From: Micrococcales bacterium
GTDB lineage: Bacteria > Actinomycetota > Actinomycetes > Actinomycetales > Dermatophilaceae
Length of the DNA: 64,000 nt
NCBI GenBank assembly: GCA_021287075.1
Contig: JAJTBD010000013.1
Coordinates: 48,669-112,668, forward strand
Reading direction: 5' to 3'
Position 1 is the stretch's first letter; each line of letters opens with the position of its first letter. Below the pieces are notes generated by a model. The model saw only the letters and a list, made by a program, of their open reading frames with translations. It ran no database searches and had not been told where the DNA came from. A program made the translations under genes and the position numbers. This document shows positions 35,338 to 42,265 of the stretch, piece after piece.

Positions 35338-36706
35338 CGGCGCCGTCGGTCTCGGTCTCGGCGTCGCGGTCCTCGGGGCCCTGGACCTCGGGCTGCTCGG
35401 CGGCGGTCTGCGCCGTGCCAGCCTGGTCGGCAGCGTCGTCCGCCTGGTCGACGGCAGCGGCGTCTGTCTCGTCCCCGGCGCCCTCGGCGATGGCCTGGTC
35501 GTCGGAGTCGGACCCGAAGCCGTCGGCGTGGTCGGCCGTGGCCTCCTCGCTGGCGTCTGTCTCGGCCGGCTCGGTGTCATCGCCGCCGGCCGCGTCCTCG
35601 ATCGCATCGTCCGGCTCCGCGACCGCCGCGGCGTCGGTGCGCTCGTCGGCGTCATCGAGATCGGCGAAGGGGTCGTCGTCCTCGTCGTCCTCCAGCACGG
35701 GCGGCGGCGCGACGGTGCTGCGCGGGGCGGCGGGGGCCAGCGACGTCAGGCGGTAGTCGTCAGCGGCCTCCTGCTCGGCATGCACCCGCTCGTCGAGCCG
35801 GCGCAGCTGCGCCGACAGGTGCTCGATCTGCACGGGCTCGCCCGCGTGGATCGCGCCCATCAGCCGGCCCAGCAGCGCGAGCTCGCTGGCGAGTCGCGCG
35901 CGGGTCACGAGATTGGCGTCGGGCCGCTCCACACGGGTGTGGGCATAGGCCTCGAGGATGCTGTCGAGCGCCTCGGCCGGCGCCTCGGCGATCAGGTGGG
36001 CGAAGTCGTCGGCCGGGTCCGCGATCTTGGCGTCCTCCCAGCCGAGCAGCCCGCGCACATTGCCGGCCGCAGCGTCGCCGTCGTCGTCGAAGGAGACCAG
36101 CACCTGGTCGCCCGAGAGGTCGCCGTGGACCGGGACGGGGGCGAAGCGCCACAGCGCGACGTCCTCGAGCGCGCGCTCCCAGCGGGCGAGCAGGGCCGCG
36201 GGGACCCTGCCGGTCGCGGCGGCCCGGTCGACGTCGCCGAGCCGACGGGTGCGATAGCTGTCGGCGTCATAGGACGGCACCCCGGCCTCCTCGAACAGGC
36301 CGAGGTCGAGATTGTGCAGCGTGCCGATCGCGCGGCCGATCTCGGCGGCGAGATGACCGCCCGGGAGCCGCTCGAAACCGACCGGGTGCCCCGGGATATA
36401 GGGATAGACCGTGGCCGTGGACCCGCCCTTGAGCCGGCAGAAGCCCTTGGGCGCCGGCACCGCGAAGGGCAGCCGCCGGGCCACGAGCGGCAGCAGGCGG
36501 GCCGAGGCGTCCATCGCCGCGTCGGCCGACTCGGTGCGCGGCGCGCGCACCACCCAGCGGCGGTGCTGGCTGTCCTGGACGAACGCGATGTCGTACTGGC
36601 TGCCCGGGTCCGATGCCAGGCCCTCGGCGCTGGCGGGGTCGAGACCGGGCACGGCGACGCTGGCGAGGGCGGCAAGATACAGAGGCGAGCGGTCCACGGG
36701 TGCCAC
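35324..36706 (-). CDS. APH-fold phosphotransferase with acidic C-terminal tail
   Basis: 460 residues. The first 300 form an aminoglycoside-phosphotransferase/choline-kinase-like fold: catalytic loop PVHGDLSGDQVLVSFD and metal-binding LGWEDAKIADPADDFAHL, with LPFAVPAPKGFCRLKGG as the nucleotide-binding hairpin region. The last 130 residues are a disordered Asp/Glu/Ala run (VLEDDEDDDPFADLDDADE and onward). The start is GTG 36706, with a copy of the iterated octamer right before it. The motif order fits a kinase, but nothing shows antibiotic resistance. Position between adnAB and nudC suggests a conserved housekeeping phosphotransferase of unknown substrate. Confidence 0.85.
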   Translation of the reverse strand: MAPVDRSPLYLAALASVAVPGLDPASAEGLASDPGSQYDIAFVQDSQHRRWVVRAPRTESADAAMDASARLLPLVARRLPFAVPAPKGFCRLKGGSTATVYPYIPGHPVGFERLPGGHLAAEIGRAIGTLHNLDLGLFEEAGVPSYDADSYRTRRLGDVDRAAATGRVPAALLARWERALEDVALWRFAPVPVHGDLSGDQVLVSFDDDGDAAAGNVRGLLGWEDAKIADPADDFAHLIAEAPAEALDSILEAYAHTRVERPDANLVTRARLASELALLGRLMGAIHAGEPVQIEHLSAQLRRLDERVHAEQEAADDYRLTSLAPAAPRSTVAPPPVLEDDEDDDPFADLDDADERTDAAAVAEPDDAIEDAAGGDDTEPAETDASEEATADHADGFGSDSDDQAIAEGAGDETDAAAVDQADDAADQAGTAQTAAEQPEVQGPEDRDAETETDGAVTRS

Positions 36707-36759
36707 GGTATGCCGTCGACGGCGGTCATGGGGTCAGGCGTGGCCGTGCGCGCGCAGAC

Positions 36760-36765
36760 TAGGGT
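36760..36765 (+). promoter_or_regulatory. -10 element TAGGGT for nudC
   Basis: TAGGGT, seven bases, then GTG 36773. This pins the start among three nearby in-frame GTG codons (36764, 36773, 36779). Confidence 0.6.
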
Positions 36766-36772
36766 GACCGGT

Positions 36773-37723
36773 GTGAAGGTGCTGCCCGAGCCCATCGGCC
36801 GTCCCGCCCTCGCCCGCTCCGATCTGGACCGGGCAGCGCACCTGAGGGCCGATCCCGGCCTGGTCCCCAGACTGCTGTCGGACCCGACGACGCGGGTGGT
36901 CAGCCTCGCCGGGGACCGTGCCGAGTGCGGCCTCGGCGCCGACGGCCGCGCCGGGCTGGTCCTGCGCGCACCGGTGCCGGAGGACTCCGGGCGCCTGACC
37001 CTCTTCCTCGGCTTCGACCCCGCCGAGGGCCACCCGGCAGGGGAGCGCGCGGCATACCTCGCGGTGGTGGAGGAGCCGGGCCAGGACGATGCCCGCGGCT
37101 GGGCCACCCTCCGCCGGGTCGGCACCATGCTCGGCGACCGCGACGCGGGCCTGTTCACCACGGCGGTCGCGCTGGCCAACTGGCATGCCACCCACACCCA
37201 CTGCCCGCGCTGCGGGTCGGCGACCATCCCCGCCACGAGCGGCTGGACGAGGCTGTGCGAGTCCGGCGGCAGCCAGCACTTCCCCCGCACCGACCCGGCC
37301 GTCATCTGCTCGGTCATCGACGACCAGGACCGCATCCTGCTGGCGCAAGGCCGCGGCTGGCCGCCGGGACGGATGTCGATCCTGGCCGGCTTCGTCGAGC
37401 CCGGCGAGGCGCTCGAGGCCGCCGTGGTCCGCGAGATTGAGGAGGAGTCTGGCCTCGTCGTCGGCGAGGTGACCTATCTCGGCGACCAGCCCTGGCCCTT
37501 CCCGGCCTCGCTGATGCTGGGCTTCACCGCCCGCGTCGTCGGCGGCGAGCTGCGCCTCCAGGAGGACGAGATCGAGAGCGCACGCTGGTTCACGCGCGAG
37601 GAGTTCGCCGCCGCGATCGACTCCGGCGAGCTGCTGCCGTCGAGCAGCCTGAGCATCGCCTATCGGATCATCGAGCACTGGTACGGCCGGCCCTTCCCGA
37701 CCACCGACATCCCCGTGCGCTGA
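36773..37723 (+). CDS. nudC: NAD+ diphosphatase / RNA deNADding Nudix hydrolase
   Basis: 316 residues. Order: N-terminal domain, a zinc-ribbon segment THCPRCGSATIP, then the Nudix box GFVEPGEALEAAVVREIEEE and the NudC hallmark DQPWPFPASLMLG. It hydrolyses NAD(H) to NMN(H) and AMP and can remove NAD caps from RNA. The zinc site shows CPRC and LCESGG, so only three of the usual four Cys are evident and the fourth position is Ser/Gly. Zinc binding may be altered. Downstream, the 3' terminal codons are duplicated before uvrD2. The neighbourhood matches Rv3199c. Confidence 0.92.
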   Translation: MKVLPEPIGRPALARSDLDRAAHLRADPGLVPRLLSDPTTRVVSLAGDRAECGLGADGRAGLVLRAPVPEDSGRLTLFLGFDPAEGHPAGERAAYLAVVEEPGQDDARGWATLRRVGTMLGDRDAGLFTTAVALANWHATHTHCPRCGSATIPATSGWTRLCESGGSQHFPRTDPAVICSVIDDQDRILLAQGRGWPPGRMSILAGFVEPGEALEAAVVREIEEESGLVVGEVTYLGDQPWPFPASLMLGFTARVVGGELRLQEDEIESARWFTREEFAAAIDSGELLPSSSLSIAYRIIEHWYGRPFPTTDIPVR

Positions 37724-37785
37724 GTGGCCCTGGGACGACCTAGAGATTAGAAGGCTCTTGCGCCCCGACATCCCCGTGCGCTGAG
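37704..37785. repeat. Perfect 21-bp direct repeat at the nudC 3' end
   Basis: CCGACATCCCCGTGCGCTGA plus one further G occurs at 37704-37724, covering the last nudC codons and stop, and again at 37765-37785. The intervening 40 bp include the comparatively AT-rich CTAGAGATTAGAAGGCTCTT. It looks like a tandem duplication or insertion footprint. Confidence 0.85.
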
Positions 37786-37835
37786 GCCCGCCCGCCGGAC
37801 GGCGCTGTCGGTGGCGGATGAGAGGATCGCAGGCG

Positions 37836-39983
37836 ATGACCAGCCAGCCCAGCGCCGACAGCGTCCTCGCGGCGCTCGACCCCGAGCAGCGCGCCGTCGC
37901 GTCCCAGCCGCTCGGGCCGATGTGCGTGCTCGCCGGCGCCGGCACGGGCAAGACCCGGGCCATCACCCACCGCATCGCCTATGGCGTGCACTCCGGCGCC
38001 TTCCAGCCCCAGCGCGTGCTCGCCGTCACCTTCACCGCCCGCGCCGCCGGCGAGATGCGCACCCGCCTGCGCGCCCTCGGTGTGGGCGGCGTCCAGGCCC
38101 GCACCTTCCACGCCGCCGCCCTGCGCCAGCTGCACTACTTCTGGCCCCAGGCGATCGGCGGGGCGGCCCCCGAGGTCATGCCCCACAAGGCGGGCGCCGT
38201 GGCCGAGGCCGCCTCCCGGCTGCGCCTCCAGTTCGACCGCACCGCCGTGCGCGACCTCGCCGCCGAGATCGAGTGGGCCAAGGTCTCGATGCTCACGCCG
38301 GAGTCGTATGCCGCGGCAGCCCGTCAGGCGCGCCGGGAGCCCCCCGGCCTCGACCCGACCGCGATGGCCCGCCTGCTCGAGGCCTATGAAGAGGTCAAGA
38401 CCGGGCGGGGTGTCATCGACTTCGAGGACGTGCTCCTGCTCATGGTCGGCATCCTCGAGGAGTCCGACCCGATCGCCCGGCAGGTGCGCGGGCAGTACCG
38501 CCACTTCGTCGTCGACGAGTACCAGGACGTCAACGCCCTCCAGCAGCGGCTGCTCGAGCTGTGGCTGGGGGAGCGGCGCGACCTGTGCGTCGTGGGCGAC
38601 CCCGCCCAGACCATCTACTCCTTCACCGGCGCCACCCCCCAGCACCTGCTGGAGTTCCCGCGCCGCCACAAGGACGCGAGCGTCGTGCGGCTCGTGCGCA
38701 ACTACCGCTCGACACCACAGATCGTCGACCTGGCCAACCTCATCGTCCGCGGCCCCTCCGGCAGCACCCGCGGCCATGCCCTCCAGCTCACCGCCCAGGG
38801 CGAGGCGGGCGCGGCGCCCGACCTCACGGCATACCCCGACGACCCCGCCGAGGCCGCCGGTGTGGCCGACCGCATCGCCGAGCTGGTGCGGGCCGGCCAC
38901 CCGCCCTCGCAGATCGCCGTGCTCTTCCGCACCAACGCCCAGAGCGAGGCCTTCGAGTCGGCCCTCGCCGACCGTGACATCGCCTATCTGGTGCGCGGTG
39001 GCGAGCGCTTCTTCCAGCGCAAGGAGGTCCGCGAGGCGATCCTGCTGCTGCGCGGTGCGGCCCGCTCCGACGACGCCAGCGAGCCGCTGCCCGACCTGGT
39101 GCGCGATGTCCTCGGCGGTGCCGGCTGGTCACGCGAGGCCCCCTCCAGCGGTGGGGCCGTCCGTGAGCGGTGGGAGTCGCTGGCCGCCCTGGCCGCGCTC
39201 GCCGACGACCTGGTCGCGGCCAGCCCTGAGGCCCGCCTGCCCGAGCTGATCCGCGAGCTCGACGAGCGCGCCGCCGCGCAGCACGCCCCGGCGGTCGAGG
39301 GCGTCACGCTGGCCTCGCTGCACGCCGCCAAGGGCCTGGAGTGGGACACCGTCTTCCTCGCCGGCTGCTCCGACGGATACCTCCCGATAGTCATGGCCGA
39401 GACCCCCGAGCAGTTCGAGGAGGAGCGGCGCCTGCTCTATGTCGGCCTCACCCGGGCCCGCCGCGAGCTGCACGTCTCGTGGGCGGGGGCCCGCACCCCG
39501 GGCGCCCGGGCCTCCCGGCGCCCCTCCCGCTTCCTCGAGTCGGCCGCCTCCGTCCTCGGCGGGGGAGCCGTCGTCGCCCGTCGCCGACCCTCCCAGAGCA
39601 GGTCCAAGGCGCCCAAGGTCGCCCTGCCCGCCCACTGCCGCAGCTGCGGCACCGAGCTGGAGACCGCCGCCCAGCGCAAGACCGGGCGCTGCGACAGCTG
39701 CCCCCCGACCTATGACGAGGCGACCTTCGAGCGACTGCGCGCCTGGCGGCTCGCGGTGGCCCGTGCCGGCAGCGTCCCGGCCTATGTCGTCTTCACCGAT
39801 GCCACCCTCACCGCCATCGCCGAGCGCGAGCCGGGCAGCGAGGCCGAGCTGTCGCAGATCTCCGGCGTCGGCGCGCGCAAGCTGGGGCTCTATGGCGCGC
39901 AGGTGCTCCAGATCCTCGCCGGTTCTGATCCCGAGGATGTGCTCCAAAACGCTTCTGCCGCAAGCGATTCCGTCGACTCCTGA
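37836..39983 (+). CDS. uvrD2: UvrD2-type SF1A DNA helicase
   Basis: 715 residues. Motor motifs are VLAGAGTGKTRAITHRIAYG (31-50), VTFTARAAGEMRTRL, ARTFHAAALRQL, FVVDEYQDVNALQQ, VGDPAQTIYSFTGA, LASLHAAKGLEWDTVFLAG and LLYVGLTRARRELHVSW. A four-Cys module, HCRSCGTELETA and GRCDSC, follows and is diagnostic of UvrD2. An HRDC domain ends the protein (AWRLAVARAGSVPAYVVF, ISGVGARKLGLYG). Mycobacterial UvrD2 is an essential 3'-5' helicase. ATG 37836 is preferred to 37818. The next gene on this strand is the whiB7 leader, as in mycobacteria where the pair is adjacent. Confidence 0.95.
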   Translation: MTSQPSADSVLAALDPEQRAVASQPLGPMCVLAGAGTGKTRAITHRIAYGVHSGAFQPQRVLAVTFTARAAGEMRTRLRALGVGGVQARTFHAAALRQLHYFWPQAIGGAAPEVMPHKAGAVAEAASRLRLQFDRTAVRDLAAEIEWAKVSMLTPESYAAAARQARREPPGLDPTAMARLLEAYEEVKTGRGVIDFEDVLLLMVGILEESDPIARQVRGQYRHFVVDEYQDVNALQQRLLELWLGERRDLCVVGDPAQTIYSFTGATPQHLLEFPRRHKDASVVRLVRNYRSTPQIVDLANLIVRGPSGSTRGHALQLTAQGEAGAAPDLTAYPDDPAEAAGVADRIAELVRAGHPPSQIAVLFRTNAQSEAFESALADRDIAYLVRGGERFFQRKEVREAILLLRGAARSDDASEPLPDLVRDVLGGAGWSREAPSSGGAVRERWESLAALAALADDLVAASPEARLPELIRELDERAAAQHAPAVEGVTLASLHAAKGLEWDTVFLAGCSDGYLPIVMAETPEQFEEERRLLYVGLTRARRELHVSWAGARTPGARASRRPSRFLESAASVLGGGAVVARRRPSQSRSKAPKVALPAHCRSCGTELETAAQRKTGRCDSCPPTYDEATFERLRAWRLAVARAGSVPAYVVFTDATLTAIAEREPGSEAELSQISGVGARKLGLYGAQVLQILAGSDPEDVLQNASAASDSVDS

Positions 39984-40002
39984 CGGCCGCTAGCGGCATA
40001 CC

Positions 40003-40056
40003 TCAGAAAAAGTCTCAAAAAAGAGTTGGCGCCGCCACCGGCCCACCCCGTAGCCT
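40003..40056 (+). promoter_or_regulatory. whiB7 promoter with A-rich WhiB7-type upstream element
   Basis: CAGAAAAAGTCTCAAAAAAG (40004-40023) is a very A-rich block in about 70 percent GC DNA. It lies directly before a -35 near 40026 (TTGGCG) and a -10 TAGCCT at 40051-40056, with an 18-19 bp spacer. WhiB7 promoters elsewhere carry an AT-rich block at this place that is read by the AT-hook, so autoregulation is likely. Confidence 0.7.
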
Positions 40057-40124
40057 GTGGACCGTTCAGCCCGGCGGTCGATGACCGCTCGGGGATATGC
40101 AAAGGCTGAGAGGAGGCTGGCCCC

Positions 40125-40388
40125 GTGGAGAACACGACAACGATGACGAAGGCGACGACGATCGCCCTCTCGGCATGCGCCCTGGGTCAGCCGCGCCTCG
40201 CGACCGGCCTGGGCTGGGAGCCGCTGACCGCTGCCTCCCGCCCGCGTGTCGAGCACGGCACAGCCGTCACCCCGATCGTCACTGGCACCGGTCTGCCCAC
40301 CGCCGGCTACGCCGCCGATGCCTCCGACCACGCCTTTGCCCCCAAGTCCGCCGTTGTCGCGACCTCCCGCCTGGGAGCCGCCGTCTAG
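40125..40388 (+). CDS. Upstream ORF in the whiB7 leader, 87 codons
   Basis: GTG-started ORF with AGGAGG at 40111-40116. It begins MENTTTMTKATTIALSACAL and ends RLGAAV. It is Thr/Ala-rich with no recognised domain. Its stop lies 21 bases before an intrinsic terminator and 249 bases before whiB7, exactly the layout of ribosome-mediated attenuation. A small hairpin, CGTCT/AGACG, straddles its stop codon. In mycobacteria and Streptomyces whiB7/wblC leaders contain translated uORFs that sense translation inhibitors; the sequence here need not be conserved. Its product may have no function. Confidence 0.7.
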   Translation: MENTTTMTKATTIALSACALGQPRLATGLGWEPLTAASRPRVEHGTAVTPIVTGTGLPTAGYAADASDHAFAPKSAVVATSRLGAAV

Positions 40389-40409
40389 TCACACCAGACG
40401 ACGCCACCC

Positions 40410-40450
40410 AGGCCGCGAGTTCCCGACAGGGGACCGCGGCCTTTCTCTTT
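40410..40450 (+). terminator. Intrinsic terminator/attenuator in the whiB7 leader
   Basis: AGGCCGCG-A-GTTCCC pairs with GGGGAC-CGCGGCCT across a GACA loop, followed at once by TTTCTCTTT. This T-run is unusual in the window. It lies between the uORF and whiB7, so default termination with relief when ribosomes stall is likely. Confidence 0.8.
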
Positions 40451-40469
40451 GCCCCGGGCCCGACCGACA

Positions 40470-40558
40470 CCAGACCAGGACCAGCTGATGCACCGCCACC
40501 AGACCACCGGCCACGCCGGATCGGCCCCGACCAGACCGGACCCGGCCACGACCAGACC
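40470..40558. repeat. Four CCAGACC boxes in the whiB7 5' UTR
   Basis: CCAGACC occurs at 40470, 40499, 40531 and 40552, with a near copy (CCAGACG) at 40394. Spacing is irregular (29, 32, 21). The segment has few G residues in runs and little structure, and may be a protein- or ribosome-accessible spacer. An open frame of about 52 codons from ATG 40488 runs past the whiB7 start. Confidence 0.55.
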
Positions 40559-40636
40559 GACGACCACCGCCCCACCAGGGCTGGACAGAACCAGGGCTGC
40601 CCCACCGGGCAGCGACGACGAGGAGGTGACACCCCG

Positions 40637-40933
40637 ATGCAGTTGACCGAGCTGATCGACGCGGCGTCGTTCGCGATCGCGAGGGGAGGCGACATCCCGT
40701 GCCAGGACAACGAGCCCGAGCTGTGGTTCGCCGAGCGTCCCGAGGATGTCGAGTTCGCCAAGGCGCTGTGCGGGACCTGCCCCGCCAGGGCCGAGTGCCT
40801 CGCCGGTGCCCTTGACCGCTCCGAGCCCTGGGGAGTCTGGGGCGGCGAGCTCTTCGTCCAGGGTGCGGTCGTCGCCCGCAAGCGCCCGCGCGGCCGCCCG
40901 CGCAAGGACGCCAACGCCACCTGCGCTGCCTGA
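40637..40933 (+). CDS. whiB7: WhiB7 redox-sensing transcription factor
   Basis: 98 residues. Four Fe-S ligands are seen in IPCQDN, ALCGTC and AEC, the WhiB turn is PWGVWGGE, and the C-terminal AT-hook KRPRGRPRKD is specific to WhiB7. With sigma-A it activates intrinsic antibiotic-resistance genes in response to ribosome-targeting drugs and redox change. GAGGAGGTG at 40619-40627 is a strong ribosome-binding site. Location next to uvrD2 and an ABC1 kinase matches the mycobacterial locus. Three genes downstream on the same strand may share its transcript. Confidence 0.95.
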   Translation: MQLTELIDAASFAIARGGDIPCQDNEPELWFAERPEDVEFAKALCGTCPARAECLAGALDRSEPWGVWGGELFVQGAVVARKRPRGRPRKDANATCAA

Positions 40934-40971
40934 AAGCCTCTGTCCGACAGGGCAATTCGGCAGCCACCATC

Positions 40972-41014
40972 CCGGCCGTGACGGCCGGTGGTCTCACAGG
41001 GGGATCACCGGCCG
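40972..41014 (+). promoter_or_regulatory. Mutually exclusive hairpins after whiB7
   Basis: CCGGCCG (40972-40978) pairs with CGGCCGG (40982-40988), but CGGCCGGTG (40982-40990) also pairs perfectly with CACCGGCCG (41006-41014). The two cannot coexist. It lies in the 124-bp gap before the small ORF. Confidence 0.5.
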
Positions 41015-41057
41015 GCGCGAGCCTGCCCACCTCGATGCGAGGAGAGGAGCAGACAAG

Positions 41058-41195
41058 ATGAAGCAGTCGCTGAGCCGCCACCTGGCGGCAAGCCGCCGGG
41101 CCCGTCGCGAGCGGGCCCTGCACGCGCAGCGCCACGAGCAGCTGCGCACGATGCTGGCCCTGCAGCGCGACAGCGCCCGCATGCAGGCCCGCTGA
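41058..41195 (+). CDS. Small Arg-rich peptide, 45 residues
   Basis: Starts MKQSLSRHLAASRRARRERA and ends RDSARMQAR. It is highly basic, with about 14 Arg, and strongly helical, with no Cys. GGAGAGGAGC lies eight bases upstream of the ATG. It sits between whiB7 and a protein with an RRE-like domain. A role as nucleic-acid- or ribosome-binding peptide, or as a peptide substrate of the neighbour, is possible; neither is shown. I do not recognise a family. Confidence 0.6.
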   Translation: MKQSLSRHLAASRRARRERALHAQRHEQLRTMLALQRDSARMQAR

Positions 41196-41296
41196 CCCGG
41201 GGCCTGTGGACGACGGCCGGGCGGGGGATCGACGACGTGACAGATTGGGCACGCCGCGACCCCGCCCGGCCTCGTCCGTCCACCGAAGGAGCCCCC

Positions 41297-42265
41297 GTGC
41301 CGACCCGGCCCCGCCTGCGCCCCCACCTGCACGTGCTGCGCCGCGGGTCGGGCGAGCTCCAGCTCGGGCTCGACCCGGGCCAGGGCCTGCTGCTGACCGG
41401 GCTGACCCCGGGCGAGGTCGACCTCGTGGAGTCCCTCGACGGACGGCGCTCGCTCGCCCAGATCTATCGCGACGGCGCGCGCCAGGGCCTGCCCGAGCAG
41501 CGGATCGCCCAGCTCCTGGCGGTGCTCGCCGACGAGGCGGTCCTGGCCGAGGCCCCCGCCGAGGCCGCCCCCGGCCCCGCCGAGATCGACATGGTCACCC
41601 TCGCCGCGGCATACCCCCGCCCAGGTGTCGGCAGCGACGAGAGCGCGCGGCGCGCCGCCGGGTCGATCGTGATCGACGGCGTCGGGGAGGTGCCCGGCGC
41701 GCTCGCCGCCGTGCTGCGCAGCGCCGGCGTCGGCTCCGTCCTCGCGGGCCGGTATGCCGCGGACGCGGCGGAGGCGCTGCTCACCGACGCGGGCCAGGAC
41801 CTCGCGCCCGAGACCCCCGACCTGGTCGTGCTGGTCCGCTCCGCGCCGGTCGGGGCGGCGACCGCCGCGCTGTGGCGCCGCAGCGGGCAGGAGCACCTCC
41901 CGGTCACCCTGGCGGCAGGGCAGGCCACGATCGGGCCGCTCGTGCGACCCGGGGCAGGCCCCTGCCTGGAGTGCCTCGACCACTCCCGGGTGGCGGTCGA
42001 CCCCGGCTGGGCGGCGGTCACCACCCAGCTCGACCCGCCCCCGGCCCGCCGCCTCGGCGAGGTGGTGGGCGAGACCTCGCTCAGCGCCGCCGTGGTCGGG
42101 CTCGCCGCGATGACGGTGCTCGCGCGGATCGACGGCACCCCGCCACCGCCGGGGGTCTCCTTCGAGATCGGCCTGCCGTGGCCGGTCGTGCTCGCCCGCC
42201 AGTGGCAGCCGCATCCTGCGTGCGCCTGTGCCGGCACGGCCGCGCAGGGGACAATGGCGGGGTGA
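41297..42265 (+). CDS. RRE-like and ThiF-like (ocin-ThiF) protein, Rv3196-type
   Basis: 322 residues. The first 95 residues look like a PqqD/RRE winged helix: GLLLTGLTPGEVDLVESLDG, RSLAQIYRDGARQG, RIAQLLAVLADEAVLAE. The rest resembles the partial E1-like fold of TOMM cyclodehydratase C proteins, with GPCLECLDHSRV holding a CxxC-like pair and ACACAG at the C-terminus. The ATP site of a true ThiF enzyme is not obvious, so it may bind peptides rather than adenylate. GAAGGA precedes GTG 41297. It overlaps the ABC1 kinase by GTGA. Function unknown. Confidence 0.7.
   Translation: MPTRPRLRPHLHVLRRGSGELQLGLDPGQGLLLTGLTPGEVDLVESLDGRRSLAQIYRDGARQGLPEQRIAQLLAVLADEAVLAEAPAEAAPGPAEIDMVTLAAAYPRPGVGSDESARRAAGSIVIDGVGEVPGALAAVLRSAGVGSVLAGRYAADAAEALLTDAGQDLAPETPDLVVLVRSAPVGAATAALWRRSGQEHLPVTLAAGQATIGPLVRPGAGPCLECLDHSRVAVDPGWAAVTTQLDPPPARRLGEVVGETSLSAAVVGLAAMTVLARIDGTPPPPGVSFEIGLPWPVVLARQWQPHPACACAGTAAQGTMAG

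Noticed and set aside
35324..36706. Aminoglycoside-resistance gene
   Set aside because: The fold is right, but the gene sits in a conserved core locus with an acidic tail and no mobile context, so resistance is not supported.
28643..39983. Three helicases as a phage-defence island
   Set aside because: AdnA, AdnB and UvrD2 have full housekeeping signatures, including the AdnA Fe-S Cys set and the UvrD2 Cys/HRDC module.
40470..40558. CCAGACC boxes as a mini-CRISPR or iteron origin
   Set aside because: Boxes are only seven bases, irregularly spaced, and lie in the whiB7 leader; there is no Rep or Cas gene.
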